DNA from: Brenneria rubrifaciens
Lineage (GTDB): Bacteria > Pseudomonadota > Gammaproteobacteria > Enterobacterales > Enterobacteriaceae
Length of the DNA: 64,000 nucleotides
Direction: 5' to 3'
Assembly (NCBI RefSeq): GCF_005484945.1
Contig: NZ_CP034035.1
Coordinates: forward strand, 3,286,001-3,350,000
The position numbers and the translations under genes were made by a program. The notes under the pieces are model-generated. The model was not told where the DNA came from and searched no databases. It saw only the letters and a program-made list of their open reading frames with translations. Shown here piece by piece: positions 1 to 11,306 of this stretch. Numbering within the stretch: position 1 is the first letter of the stretch; every line of letters begins with the position of its first letter.

Positions 1-3000
1 CGCGGTGATATCCGGCGCTGTCGCCGTGGCCGGTACAGAAATATTCCCCGCCGTATCGCTGGCGATAACGGTGATCACTTCACCGTTGGTTAACACTGGC
101 GTTAATGCCACGGTAAAGCTGCCATTGTCTCCGGCAGTGGCGCTGCCCAGTTCAGTCCCGGCGGCATCGGTGATGGTAACGGTACTCCCCGCTTCGGCAG
201 TACCACTGACGGATGAACCGTCTTCCGCCACCAGCAGATCGGCTGGCGCCACAGGTGCGGTGGTGTCCGGCGCGGTGACCGTGGCCGCAGCAGAAGCATT
301 CCCCGCCGTATCGCTGGCGATAACGGTGATCACTTCACCGTTGGTTAACACTGGCGTCAGCGGCACGGTAAAGCTGCCATTGTCTCCGGCAGTGGCGCTG
401 CCCAGTTCAGTCCCGGCGGCATCGGTGATGGTAACGGTACTCCCCGCTTCGGCAGTACCGCTTACCGATGAACCGTCTTCCGCCACCAGCAGATCAACTG
501 GCGCCGCAGGCGCGGTGATATCCGGGGCCGTCGCGGTAGCTGGCGCCGACACATTCCCCGCCGCATCCGTTGCGGTCACCGTCACGGCTTCACCATTGGT
601 CAACGCGGTCGGCAGACCGACACTGTACACGCCGGACGTATCCGCGGTTGCCGTCAGAGTGGTATTGCCCGGCAATGTGACGGTCACCGTGCTGTTTGGC
701 TCGGCGCTGCCGCTTACCGTCAGACCGTTATCACTGATGGCGGCGACCGGGGCAGTTGGAGCGGTGGTGTCAAGTGCAGTTGCCGTGGTCGGTGCAGAAA
801 TATTCCCCGCTGCATCCGTTGCAGTCACCGTCAAAGCTTCGCCGTTGGTCAGCGCGGTCGGCAGACTGATGCTGTACACGCCGGACGTATCCGCGGTTGC
901 CGTCAGAATCGTGTTGCCCGGCAATGTCACGGTCACCGTGCTGTTTGGCTCAGCGCTGCCGCTCACCGTCAGACCGTCCTCACTGATGACGGCGACCGGG
1001 GCAGTCGGCGCGGTGATATCCGGCGCTGTCGCCGTGGCCGGTACAGAAATATTCCCCGCTACATCGCTGGCGATGGCCGTTATCACCTCGCCATTGGTCA
1101 GTGCTGGCGTCAGCGGCACGGTAAAACCGCCATCGTCACCCACCGTCACGCCGCCCAGTTCAGTCCCGGCGGCATCGGTGATGGTAACGGTACTCCCCGC
1201 TTCGGCAGTACCACTCACCGATGAACCGTCTTCCGCCACCAGCAGATCGGCTGGCGCCACAGGTACGGTGATATCCGGCGCGGTGACCGATACCGCAGCA
1301 GAAGCATTCCCCGCCGTATCGCTGGCGATGGCCGTTATCACCTCGCCATTGGTCAGTGCTGGCGTCAGCGGCACGGTAAAACCGCCATCGTCTCCGGCAG
1401 TGACGCTACCCAGTTCAGTCCCGGTAGAGTTGGTGATGGTGACGGTACTGCCTGCTTCGGCAGTACCACTGACGGATGAACCGTCTTCCGCCACCAGCAG
1501 ATCGGCTGGCGCCACAGGCGCGGTGGTGTCCGGCGCGGTGACCGTGGCCGCAGCAGAAGTATTCCCAGTTCCGTCCGTGGCAGTGACTATCAGTTGTTCT
1601 CCGGCGGTTAATGCTTCCGGCAGCGTGATATTCCAGGTGCCATTTTCCGCTGCCGTAACGGTCTGCGTACTGTTGTCCGGCAACGTCACCGTGACAGTAC
1701 TCCCCACTTCGGCTGTACCATTTATCGCAGCGCCATCTTCGGTGATATAAGCATTCGGCACATCCGGCGCGGTGATATCCGGGGCGGTGACAGTAACTGA
1801 AACAGAGATATTCCCTGCCGCATCGCTGGCGATGGCCGTTATCGTCTCGCCGTTGGTTAACGCAGGCGTCAACGGCACGGTAAAACCGCCATCGTCACCC
1901 ACCGTCACGCCGCCCAGTTCAGTCCCGGCGGCATCGGTGATGGTAACGGTACTCCCTGCTTCGGCAGTACCACTCACCGATGAACCGTCTTCCGCCACCA
2001 GCAGATTAGAAGGCGCCACAGGTACAGTGATATCCGGCGCGGTGACCGTTACCGCAGCAGAAGCATTCCCTGCCGCATCACTGGCGACGACCGTTATCGC
2101 CTCGCCATTGGTCAGCGCGGGCGTCAACGGCACGGTAAAACTGCCATCGTTCCCAACCGCTACGCTGCCCAGTTCAGTCCCGGCGGCATCAGTGATGACG
2201 ATGGTACTCCCCGCTTCGGCAGTACCACTCACCGATGAACCGTCTTCCGCCACCAGCAGATCAACTGGCGCCGCAGGCGCGGTAATGTCCGGCGCCATCG
2301 CGGTAGCGGGCGCCGACACATTCCCCGCCGCATCCGTTGCGGTCACCATCACGGTTTCGCCGTTGGTCAATGCGGTCGGCAGACCGACACTGTAAACACC
2401 AAATGTATCCGCGGTTGCCGTCAGAATCGTGTTGTCCGGCAATGTGACGGTCACCGTGCTGTTCGGCTCGGCGGTGCCGCTTACCGTCAGACCATTATCA
2501 CTGACCACCGCTTCCGGTACGTCCGGCGCAGTGGTGTCCGGTACGGATATATCCGGGGCAGTCACGGTGGCGGGGGCAGAAGTATTCCCAGCTCCGTCCG
2601 TGGCAGTGACTATCAGTCGTTCTCCGGCGGTTAATGCTTCCGGCAGCGTGATATTCCAGGTGCCATTTTCCGCAGCCGTAACGGTCTGCGTACTGTTGTC
2701 CGGCAACGTCACCGTGACAGTACTGCCCACTTCGGCTGTACCATTTATCGCAGCGCCATCTTCGGTGATATAAGCATTCGGCACATCCGGCGCGGTGATA
2801 TCCGGCGCGGTGACCGTTACCGCAGCAGAAGCATTCCCCGCCGTATCGCTGGCGATAACGGTGATCACTTCACCGTTGGTTAACACTGGCGTTAATGCCA
2901 CGGTAAAGCTGCCATTGTCTCCGGCAGTGGCGCTGCCTAGTTCAGTCCCGGTAGAGTTGGTGATGGTGACGGTACTCCCCGCTTCGGCAGTACCGCTTAC

Positions 3001-6000
3001 CGATGAACCGTCTTCCGCCACCAGCAGATCGGCTGGCGCCACGGGTGCGGTGATATCCGGCGCGGTGACCGTTACCGCAGCAGAAGCATTCCCCGCCGCA
3101 TCCGTTGCGGTTACCGTCACGGTTTCACCATTGATCAACGCCGTCGGCAGACCGACACTGTACACGCCGGACGTATCCGCGGTTGCCGTCAGAATCGTGT
3201 TGCCCGGCAATGTGACGGTCACCGTGCTGTTCGGCTCGGCGCTGCCGCTCACCGTCAGACCTTCCTCACTGATGACGGCGACCGGGGCAGTCGGCGCGGT
3301 GATATCCGGCGCTGTCGCCGTGGCCGGTACAGAAATATTCCCTGCCGCATCGTTGGCGATGGCCGTTATCGCCTCGCCGTTGGTCAGCGCTGGCGTCAGC
3401 GGCACGGTAAAACTGCCATCGTTCCCAACCGCTACGCTGCCCAGTTCAGTCCCGGCGGCATCAGTGATGACGATGGTACTCCCCGCTTCGGCAGTACCAC
3501 TCACCGATGAACCGTCTTCCGCCACCAGCAGATCAACTGGCGCCGCAGGCGCGGTGGTGTCCGGCGCCGTCGCGGTAGCGGGCGCCGACACATTCCCCGC
3601 CGCATCCGTTGCGGTCACCATCACGGTTTCACCATTGATCAACGCCGTCGGCAGACCGACACTGTACACGCCGGACGTATCCGCGGTTGCCGTCAGAGTG
3701 ATGTTGCCCGGCAATGTCACGGTCACCGTGCTGTTTGGCTCAGCGCTGCCGCTTACCGTCAGACCGTTATCACTGATGGCGGCGACCGGGGTAGTTGGGG
3801 CGGTGATATCCGGCGCGGTGACCGTTGCCGCAGTTGAAGCATTCCCTGCCGTATCGCTGGCGATGGCCGTTATCGCCTCGCCGTTGGTTAACGCGGGCGT
3901 CAGCGGCACGGTAAAACTTCCATTGTCTCCGGCAGTGGCGCTGCCCAGTTCAGTCCCGGCAGCATCAGTGATGGTGACGGTACTCCCCGCTTCGGCAGTA
4001 CCGCTTACCGATGAACCGTCTTCCGCCACCAGCAGATCAGAAGGCGCCACAGGTACGGTGATATCCGGCGCGGTGACCGTTGCCGCAGTTGAAGCATTCC
4101 CCGCCGCATCGCTGGCGATGGCCGTTATCGCCTCGCCGTTGGTTAACGCGGGCGTCAGCGGCACTGTAAAACTTCCATTGTCTCCGGCAGTGGCGCTGCC
4201 CAGTTCAGTCCCGGCAGGGTTGGTGATGGTGATGGTACTCCCCGCTTCGGCAGTACCACTCACCGATGAACCGTCTTCCGCCACCAGCAGATCGGCTGGC
4301 GCCACAGGTGCGGTGGTGTCCGGCGCGGTGACCGTTACCGCAGCAGAAGCATTCCCCGCTACATCACTGGCGACGACCGTTATCGCCTCGCCATTGGTCA
4401 GCGCGAGCGTCAGCGGCACGGTAAAACTGCCATCGTTCCCAACCGCTACGCTGCCCAGTTCAGTCCCGGCGGCATCAGTGATGACGACAATACTCCCCGC
4501 TTCGGCTGTGCCGCTCACCGATGAACCGTCTTCCGCCACCAGCAGATCGGCTGGCGCCACGGGTGCGGTGATATCCGGCGCGGTGACCGTTGCCGCAGCA
4601 GAAGTATTCCCCGCTACATCGCTGGCGATGGCCATTATCACCTCGCCATTGGTCAGTGCTGGCGTTAGCGGCACGGTAAAACCGCCATCGTCTCCGGCAG
4701 TGACGCTACCTAGTTCAGTCCCGGTAGAGTTGGTGATGGTGACGGTACTGCCTGCTTCGGCAGTACCACTGACGGATGAACCGTCTTCCGCCACCAGCAG
4801 ATCGGCAGGCGCCGCGGGTGCGGTGGTGTCCGGGGCCGTCACGGTAGCGGGTGCGGAAATATTCCCCGACGCATCCGTTGCGGTCACCGTCACGGTTTCG
4901 CCGTTGGTCAATGCGGTCGGCAGATTGATGCTGTACACGCCGGACGTGCCCGCGCTTGCCGTCAAAGTGGTATTGCCCGGCAATGTGACGGTCACCGTGC
5001 TGTTCGGCTCGGCGCTACCGCTCAATGTCAGACCGTCCTCACTGATGACGGCGACCGGGGCAGTCGGCGCAGTGGTGTCCGGTACGGATATATCCGGGGC
5101 AGTCACGGTGGCGGGGGCAGAAGTATTCCCAGCTCCGTCCGTGGCAGTGACTATCAGTTGTTCTCCGGCGGTTAATGCTTCCGGCAGCGTGATATTCCAG
5201 GTGCCATTTTCCGCTGCCGTAACGGTCTGCGTACTGTTGTCCGGCAACGTCACCGTGACAGTACTCCCCACTTCGGCTGTACCATTTATCGCAGCGCCAT
5301 CTTCGGTGATATAAGCATTCGGCACATCCGGCGCGGTGATATCCGGGGCGGTGACAGTAACTGAAACAGAGATATTCCCTGCCGCATCGCTGACGACGGC
5401 CGTTATCGCCTCGCCATTGGTCAGCGCTGGCGTCAGCGGCACGGTAAAGCCGCCATTGTCTCCGGCAGTGACGCTGCCCAGTTCAGTCCCGGCAGAGCTG
5501 GTGATGACGACAATACTCCCCGCTTCGGCAGTACCACTGACGGATGAACCGTCTTCCGCCACCAGCAGATCGGCTGGCGCCACGGGTGCGGTGATATCCG
5601 GCGCGGTGACCGTGGCCGCAGCTGAAGCATTCCCTGCGACATCTCTGGCGACGACCATTATCGCCTCGCCGTTGGTTAACGCGGGCGTCAACGGCACGGT
5701 AAAACCGCCATCGTCACCCACCGTCACGCCGCCCAGTTCAGTCCCGGCGGCATCGGTGATGGTAACGGTACTCCCCGCTTCGGCAGTACCACTCACCGAT
5801 GAACCGTCTTCCGCCACCAGCAGATCGGCTGGCGCCACAGGCGCGGTGGTGTCCGGCGCGGTGACCGTGGCCGCAGCAGAAGTATTCCCAGTTCCGTCCG
5901 TGGCAGTGACTATCAGTTGTTCTCCGGCGGTTAATGCTTCCGGCAGCGTGATATTCCAGGTGCCATTTTCCGCTGCCGTAACGGTCTGCGTACTGTTGTC

Positions 6001-9000
6001 CGGCAACGTCACCGTGACAGTACTGCCCACTTCGGCTGTACCATTTATCGCAGCGCCATCTTCGGTGATATAAGCATTCGGCACATCCGGCGCGGTGATA
6101 TCCGGGGCGGTGACCGATACCGCAGCAGAAGCATTCCCCGCCGTATCGCTGGCGATAACGGTGATCACTTCACCGTTGGTTAACGCTGGCGTTAATGCCA
6201 CGGTAAAACCGCCATCGTCTCCGGCAGTGACGCTACCTAGTTCAGTCCCGTTAGAGTTGGTGATGGTGACGGTACTCCCCGCTTCGGCAGTACCACTGAC
6301 GGATGAACCGTCTTCCGCCACCAGCAGATCGGCTGGCGCCACGGGTGCGGTGATATCCGGCGCGGTGACCGTGGCCGCAGCTGAAGCATTCCCTGCGACA
6401 TCTCTGGCGACGACCATTATCGCCTCGCCATTGGTCAGTGCTGGCGTCAGCGGCACGGTAAAACCGCCATCGTCTCCGGCAGTGACGCTACCCAGTTCAG
6501 TCCCGGTAGAGTTGGTGATGGTGACGGTACTGCCTGCTTCGGCAGTACCACTGACGGATGAACCGTCTTCCGCCACCAGCAGATCGGCTGGCGCCACAGG
6601 CGCGGTGGTGTCCGGCGCGGTGACCGTGGCCGCAGCAGAAGTATTCCCAGCTCCGTCCGTGGCAGTGACAATCAGTTGTTCTCCGGCGGTTAATGCTTCC
6701 GGTAGCGTGATATTCCAGGTGCCAATTTCCGCTGCCGTAACGGTCTGCGTACTGTTGTCCGGCAACGTCACCGTGACGGTACTCCCCGCTTCAGCAGTAC
6801 CATTTACCGCAGCGCCGTCTTCGGTGATATAAGCATTCGGCACATCCGGCGCGGTGATATCCGGGGCGGTGACAGTAACTGAAACAGAGATATTCCCTGC
6901 CGCATCGCTGGCGACGGCCGTTATCGCCTCGCCATTGGTCAGCGCTGGCGTCAGCGGCACGGTAAAACTGCCATCGTCTCCGGCAGTGGCGCTGCCCAGT
7001 TCAGCCCCGGCAGAGTCAGTGATGGTGACAGTACTCCCCGCTTCGGCTGTGCCGCTCACCGATGAACCGTCTTCCGCCACCAGCAGATCGGCTGGCGCCG
7101 CAGGTACGGTGGTATCCGGGGCCGTCACGGTGGTCGGTGCGGAAATATTCCCCGCCGCATCCGTTGCGGTCACCATCACGGTTTCGCCGTTGGTCAATGC
7201 GGTCGGCAGACCGACACTGTAAACACCAAATGTATCCGCGGTTGCCGTCAGAATCGTGTTGTCCGGCAATGTGACGGTCACCGTGCTGTTCGGCTCGGCG
7301 GTGCCCCTTACCGCCAGACCATTATCACTGACCACCGCTTCCGGTACGTCCGGCGCAGTGGTGTCCGGTAAGGATATATCCGGGGCCGTCACGGTGGCGG
7401 GGGCGGAAATATTCCCAGCTCCGTCCGTGGCAGTGACTATCAGTTGTTCTCCGGCGGTTAATGCTTCCGGCAGCGTGATATTCCAGGTGCCATTTTCCGC
7501 TGCCGTAACGGTCTGCGTACTGTTGTCCGGCAACGTCACCGTGACGGTACTCCCCACTTCGGCTGTACCATTTATCGCAGCGCCATCTTCGGTGATATAA
7601 GCATTCGGCACATCCGGCGCGGTGATATCCGGGGCGGTGACAGTAACTGAAACAGAGATATTCCCTGCCGCATCGCTGGCGACGGCCGTTATCGCCTCGC
7701 CATTGGTCAGCGCTGGCGTCAGCGGCACGGTAAAACTGCCATCGTCTCCGGCAGTGGCGCTGCCCAGTTCAGCCCCGGCAGAGTCAGTGATGGTGACAGT
7801 ACTCCCCGCTTCGGCTGTGCCGCTCACCGATGAACCGTCTTCCGCCACCAGCAGATCGGCTGGCGCCGCAGGTACGGTGGTATCCGGGGCCGTCACGGTG
7901 GCGGGGGCGGAGATATTCCCCGCCGCATCCGTTGCAGTCACCATCACGGTTTCGCCGTTGGTCAACGCGGTCGGCAGATTGATGCTGTACACGCCGGACG
8001 TGCCCGCGCTTGCCGTCAGAGTGGTATTGCCCGGCAATGTGACGGTCACCGTGCTGTTCGGCTCGGCGCTGCCGCTCACCGTCAGACCGTTATCACTGAT
8101 GACGGCGACCGGGGCGTCGGGTGCGGTGGTATCCGGGGCCGTCACGGTGGTCGGTGCGGAAATATTCCCCGCCGCATCCGTTGCGGTCACCATCACGGTT
8201 TCGCCGTTGGTCAATGCGGTCGGCAGACCGACACTGTAAACACCAAATGTATCCGCGGTTGCCGTCAGAATCGTGTTGTCCGGCAATGTGACGGTCACCG
8301 TGCTGTTCGGCTCGGCGGTGCCCCTTACCGTCAGACCATTATCACTGACCACCGCTTCCGGTACGGCCGGCGCAGTGGTGTCCGGTACGGATATATCCGG
8401 GGCCGTCACGGTGGCGGGGGCGGAAATATTCCCAGCTCCGTCCGTGGCAGTGACAATCAGTTGTTCTCCGGCGGTTAATGCTTCCGGTAGCGTGATATTC
8501 CAGGTGCCAATTTCCGCTGCCGTAACGGTCTGCGTACTGTTGTCCGGCAACGTCACCGTGACGGTACTCCCCGCTTCAGCAGTACCATTTACCGCAGCGC
8601 CGTCTTCGGTGATATAAGCATTCGGCACATCCGGCGCGGTGAGGTCCGGTGCGGTCGCCGTGGCCGGTGCGGAGATATTCCCCGCCGCATCCGTTGCGGT
8701 TACCGTCACGGCTTCACCGTTGATCAGTGCTGGCGTTAGCGGCACGGTATAGCCGCCATCGTCTCCGGCAGTGGCGCTGCCCAGTTCAACCCCGGCAGAG
8801 TCAGTGATGGTGACAGTACTCCCCGCTTCGGCTGTGCCGCTCACCGATGAACCGTCTTCCGACACCAGCAGATCAACTGGCGCCGCAGGCGCGGTGATGT
8901 CCGGTGCCGTCGCGGTAGCGGGCGCCGACACATTCCCCGCCGCATCCGTTGCGGTTACCGTCACGGTTTCGCCATTGGTTAATGCGGTCCGCAGAAAGAT

Positions 9001-9640
9001 GTGGTAAGCGCGAGTCACATCTGCCGTTGCCGCCATCGCCGTGTTATCCGGCAGCATCACGGTCATCGTATTGTACGGCTCCGCCGTCCCGCTCACCGTC
9101 AGGCCGTCATCGCTCACGGCGGCAGTCGGGGCGGCCGGCGCGGTAGTATCCGGCGCCATCGCGGTAGCAGGCGCCGACACATTCCCCGCCGCATCCGTTG
9201 CGGTCACCGTCACGATTTCGCCATTGGTCAATGCGCTTCGCAGAAAGATGTGATAAACGCGAAACGCATCTGCCGTTGCCGTCATCGCCGTGTTATCCGG
9301 CAGCATCACGGTCATCGTATGGTACGGCTCCCCCGTCCCGCTCACCATCTGGCCGTCATCGCTGACGGCGGCAGTCGGGGCGGCCGGGGCGGTAGTATCC
9401 GGCGCCATCGCGGTAGCGGGTTCCGACACATTCCCCGCCGAATCCGTTGCGGTTACCGTCACGACTTCGCCGTTAGTCAATGCAGGCTGCACATCAAGAC
9501 TGTAAACGCCCGTCCCATCCGCGGTTGCCGTCAGGGTGGTGTTGTCCGGCAGCATCACGGTCACCGTATGGCCTGGTTCCGCTCCACCACTAATGGTGGA
9601 GCCATCCTCACTGATATTGACGGTCGGCACATCGGGGGAT
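1..9640 (-). repeat. About 38 tandem Ig-like repeats, ~255 nt each
   Basis: A GGTGATATCCGG/GGTGGTGTCCGG-type junction (encoding APDTTA or APDITA) recurs about every 252-258 nt. At least three sequence classes are interleaved: one with LLVAEDGSSVSGTAEAGST, one with SDNGLTVSGSAEPNSTVT, and one with NAYITEDGAAINGTAEVGST. Copies within a class are almost identical at DNA level, indicating recent unequal exchange or conversion. Copies nearest the N-terminus (about 8640-9640) are the most divergent. Confidence 0.9.
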
Positions 9641-10098
9641 CTCGGGGCGGCGCGTTCGCCATCACTGCTGTGATCAGACATCACAGCAATCACGCCCGCT
9701 ACCCCGGCGACGCCCGCCGCGGCCAAAGCAAACGGCAGTGCACTACCGCCGACGGAGGCCGCGCCTTCGGCGCCGACCATAATCTCATCAATACTAAAAA
9801 TAGATTCAAATTGAGGTTGATTTGCAGGATCCTTTATCCACCAGAGCGCACCCTCGTCCTCCAGCACCAATTCACTGACACCTGGTTCACCAGAGACATA
9901 AAAGCTTTTTAATACCACTTTTTCACCGGTGTGCAATTCCACTACCAAATCACCGCCAGAGCGGGTCATCGCACTAATTTCTTGCCGACCAGCCTGCAAT
10001 TTCACAATGGAAGGAGAAGGCAAATTCAGTTCTCCCGAAGAGATATTAACCACAGAGTTGACACCGCTGTCCTTTGCGGTGATGGAGAAAGTTTTCAT
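1..10098 (-). CDS. BapA-like giant Ig-repeat adhesin (partial, C-terminus off window)
   Basis: The frame is open on the minus strand from ATG at 10098 to the left edge, 3366 codons without the C-terminus. A GGGGAG ribosome site lies about 10 nt before the ATG. Residues 1 to about 150 form a non-repetitive head (starts MKTFSITAKDSGVNSVVNIS) resembling the prefix domain of Bap/BapA/LapF adhesins. It includes an Ala/Gly/Val-rich hydrophobic stretch near residues 110-130. The remainder is tandem Ig-like domains of about 85 residues, with recurrent motifs such as EDGSSVSGTAEAGSTVT, LTNGEVITV and SDTAGN. Such proteins are normally exported by a type I system with a C-terminal signal and mediate attachment and biofilm; that signal and the exporter would lie left of the window. 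No conventional signal peptide is seen, as expected for that route. Long open frames on the opposite strand are shadows of the biased repeat codons. Confidence 0.9.
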   Translation of the reverse strand, partial: MKTFSITAKDSGVNSVVNISSGELNLPSPSIVKLQAGRQEISAMTRSGGDLVVELHTGEKVVLKSFYVSGEPGVSELVLEDEGALWWIKDPANQPQFESIFSIDEIMVGAEGAASVGGSALPFALAAAGVAGVAGVIAVMSDHSSDGERAAPRSPDVPTVNISEDGSTISGGAEPGHTVTVMLPDNTTLTATADGTGVYSLDVQPALTNGEVVTVTATDSAGNVSEPATAMAPDTTAPAAPTAAVSDDGQMVSGTGEPYHTMTVMLPDNTAMTATADAFRVYHIFLRSALTNGEIVTVTATDAAGNVSAPATAMAPDTTAPAAPTAAVSDDGLTVSGTAEPYNTMTVMLPDNTAMAATADVTRAYHIFLRTALTNGETVTVTATDAAGNVSAPATATAPDITAPAAPVDLLVSEDGSSVSGTAEAGSTVTITDSAGVELGSATAGDDGGYTVPLTPALINGEAVTVTATDAAGNISAPATATAPDLTAPDVPNAYITEDGAAVNGTAEAGSTVTVTLPDNSTQTVTAAEIGTWNITLPEALTAGEQLIVTATDGAGNISAPATVTAPDISVPDTTAPAVPEAVVSDNGLTVRGTAEPNSTVTVTLPDNTILTATADTFGVYSVGLPTALTNGETVMVTATDAAGNISAPTTVTAPDTTAPDAPVAVISDNGLTVSGSAEPNSTVTVTLPGNTTLTASAGTSGVYSINLPTALTNGETVMVTATDAAGNISAPATVTAPDTTVPAAPADLLVAEDGSSVSGTAEAGSTVTITDSAGAELGSATAGDDGSFTVPLTPALTNGEAITAVASDAAGNISVSVTVTAPDITAPDVPNAYITEDGAAINGTAEVGSTVTVTLPDNSTQTVTAAENGTWNITLPEALTAGEQLIVTATDGAGNISAPATVTAPDISLPDTTAPDVPEAVVSDNGLAVRGTAEPNSTVTVTLPDNTILTATADTFGVYSVGLPTALTNGETVMVTATDAAGNISAPTTVTAPDTTVPAAPADLLVAEDGSSVSGTAEAGSTVTITDSAGAELGSATAGDDGSFTVPLTPALTNGEAITAVASDAAGNISVSVTVTAPDITAPDVPNAYITEDGAAVNGTAEAGSTVTVTLPDNSTQTVTAAEIGTWNITLPEALTAGEQLIVTATDGAGNTSAAATVTAPDTTAPVAPADLLVAEDGSSVSGTAEAGSTVTITNSTGTELGSVTAGDDGGFTVPLTPALTNGEAIMVVARDVAGNASAAATVTAPDITAPVAPADLLVAEDGSSVSGTAEAGSTVTITNSNGTELGSVTAGDDGGFTVALTPALTNGEVITVIASDTAGNASAAVSVTAPDITAPDVPNAYITEDGAAINGTAEVGSTVTVTLPDNSTQTVTAAENGTWNITLPEALTAGEQLIVTATDGTGNTSAAATVTAPDTTAPVAPADLLVAEDGSSVSGTAEAGSTVTITDAAGTELGGVTVGDDGGFTVPLTPALTNGEAIMVVARDVAGNASAAATVTAPDITAPVAPADLLVAEDGSSVSGTAEAGSIVVITSSAGTELGSVTAGDNGGFTVPLTPALTNGEAITAVVSDAAGNISVSVTVTAPDITAPDVPNAYITEDGAAINGTAEVGSTVTVTLPDNSTQTVTAAENGTWNITLPEALTAGEQLIVTATDGAGNTSAPATVTAPDISVPDTTAPTAPVAVISEDGLTLSGSAEPNSTVTVTLPGNTTLTASAGTSGVYSINLPTALTNGETVTVTATDASGNISAPATVTAPDTTAPAAPADLLVAEDGSSVSGTAEAGSTVTITNSTGTELGSVTAGDDGGFTVPLTPALTNGEVIMAIASDVAGNTSAAATVTAPDITAPVAPADLLVAEDGSSVSGTAEAGSIVVITDAAGTELGSVAVGNDGSFTVPLTLALTNGEAITVVASDVAGNASAAVTVTAPDTTAPVAPADLLVAEDGSSVSGTAEAGSTITITNPAGTELGSATAGDNGSFTVPLTPALTNGEAITAIASDAAGNASTAATVTAPDITVPVAPSDLLVAEDGSSVSGTAEAGSTVTITDAAGTELGSATAGDNGSFTVPLTPALTNGEAITAIASDTAGNASTAATVTAPDITAPTTPVAAISDNGLTVSGSAEPNSTVTVTLPGNITLTATADTSGVYSVGLPTALINGETVMVTATDAAGNVSAPATATAPDTTAPAAPVDLLVAEDGSSVSGTAEAGSTIVITDAAGTELGSVAVGNDGSFTVPLTPALTNGEAITAIANDAAGNISVPATATAPDITAPTAPVAVISEEGLTVSGSAEPNSTVTVTLPGNTILTATADTSGVYSVGLPTALINGETVTVTATDAAGNASAAVTVTAPDITAPVAPADLLVAEDGSSVSGTAEAGSTVTITNSTGTELGSATAGDNGSFTVALTPVLTNGEVITVIASDTAGNASAAVTVTAPDITAPDVPNAYITEDGAAINGTAEVGSTVTVTLPDNSTQTVTAAENGTWNITLPEALTAGERLIVTATDGAGNTSAPATVTAPDISVPDTTAPDVPEAVVSDNGLTVSGTAEPNSTVTVTLPDNTILTATADTFGVYSVGLPTALTNGETVMVTATDAAGNVSAPATAMAPDITAPAAPVDLLVAEDGSSVSGTAEAGSTIVITDAAGTELGSVAVGNDGSFTVPLTPALTNGEAITVVASDAAGNASAAVTVTAPDITVPVAPSNLLVAEDGSSVSGTAEAGSTVTITDAAGTELGGVTVGDDGGFTVPLTPALTNGETITAIASDAAGNISVSVTVTAPDITAPDVPNAYITEDGAAINGTAEVGSTVTVTLPDNSTQTVTAAENGTWNITLPEALTAGEQLIVTATDGTGNTSAAATVTAPDTTAPVAPADLLVAEDGSSVSGTAEAGSTVTITNSTGTELGSVTAGDDGGFTVPLTPALTNGEVITAIASDTAGNASAAVSVTAPDITVPVAPADLLVAEDGSSVSGTAEAGSTVTITDAAGTELGGVTVGDDGGFTVPLTPALTNGEVITAIASDVAGNISVPATATAPDITAPTAPVAVISEDGLTVSGSAEPNSTVTVTLPGNTILTATADTSGVYSISLPTALTNGEALTVTATDAAGNISAPTTATALDTTAPTAPVAAISDNGLTVSGSAEPNSTVTVTLPGNTTLTATADTSGVYSVGLPTALTNGEAVTVTATDAAGNVSAPATATAPDITAPAAPVDLLVAEDGSSVSGTAEAGSTVTITDAAGTELGSATAGDNGSFTVPLTPVLTNGEVITVIASDTAGNASAAATVTAPDTTAPVAPADLLVAEDGSSVSGTAEAGSTVTITDAAGTELGSATAGDNGSFTVALTPVLTNGEVITVIASDTAGNISVPATATAPDITA

Positions 10099-11306
10099 TT
10101 AATCTTCACTCCCCATCGAGTATTGATGATCTTCGGTTTTAAAAAAGAATAATTGAATACGGGTTCGGCATATCTGCTAGAATATTAGTTAACACACTAA
10201 TTAATTTATTATTAATAATTTCTCAAAATGGCGATCCGGGCTAAAGAAACCTTAAGAAATAGCTTCCTGACAAATAAGAAAACCCTGTTTTTTTTAGAAA
10301 AATCGAATGAATATATAGCGGTAAAAAACTGTCTACCGCTGAGTTGCTTGCCTTCTATTACTATAATTAATATATTTTATTTCCTCGAAAATTGATGGGT
10401 GTGATTACCTGAAAAAAATACGTACTGTATATTTTATTTAGCACACGCCAAGCGAGATGCAAGGCGGCGCAAAGAATTTTTGCTTAACGCCATTTTCTAA
10501 AAATCGGCGCCGTAACTAATTTTTCTTTGCATTTCAGCAGTAAAACACAGACTCAATGACGCGAATCAGCCGCCATCAAGATCACTACTATCAATGAGAG
10601 ATATTGTGAATAGAAAAAATTATCAGCATTCGTCTCTTTGATTAATTTTTTACAACGCGGAATTCGCTCTTTTCCACACGGATAATTGGGGGCTAAAACA
10701 CGCATAACCAATCGCCTCTGAATAATATCATCATGATGATGAGCACTTTCCCTTATAATAGCATTAACCATATTAATGGAATTACGATCGAATTATTTAA
10801 ATAAAAAATACGCCACACTGAGTACACACACCCATTTTGAAAATTCGTCGATTAAAACCATAAAAATATCACTTCAATTCACTGGACCACTAAAAAAATG
10901 GATCATTCATCGTTATATTAGCTTTCGCCGAGGGGTAATAATTTCAGAGATTTTGTATAATTAAAGAAGATACTACCTGGCAGAATAAGGCTTTTCCCCG
11001 AACAACATGAATATGCTGTTTTCCTTGATTCAATCCCGCACCAAATACCCTCATAGGTCTATGTCCAGATGTGACGTATGGCATTTAAGGCGATCTCTTC
11101 GATCACGAGTCCGCGTTGTCACGAGCAAACATCCGCTCCTTGCATCTCCGCGTCGCGTCCGCGACAGAATCGCCACTTTCCCGAAGAGCAAGGCTAAGAG
11201 GTCATCAATAAGGTGGCCGGCATTCTGTATGAGGCATTTCACGTGACGATCGCCGGATAGGGCCGAGTTAACTGTGAACCCGCTTCCTGGCCAGGAAGTT
11301 TTCCGG
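10099..11306. other. AT-rich gap between adhesin and LysR gene
   Basis: This 1.2 kb stretch holds no gene I can support. Most is AT-rich with only short frames lacking ribosome sites. About 11040-11270 is richer in GC and looks like degraded coding sequence with broken frames, which I could not assign. The adhesin promoter must lie in the left part, but no clear -35/-10 pair stood out. Confidence 0.5.

Noticed and set aside
5..9912. Long open frames on the + strand across the adhesin (for example 5-1750, 2795-5314, 9001-9912)
   Set aside because: They are antisense shadows. They follow repeat periodicity, lack ribosome sites and break where the minus frame stays open.
10553..10964. Two short frames (72 aa on -, 62 aa on +) in the gap before the LysR gene
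   Set aside because: No ribosome sites, low-complexity AT-rich composition and no recognisable motif.
11007..11260. 79-aa + frame and a possible tautomerase-like fragment in another frame
   Set aside because: The fragment has stops and only a vague resemblance, not enough to name a pseudogene.
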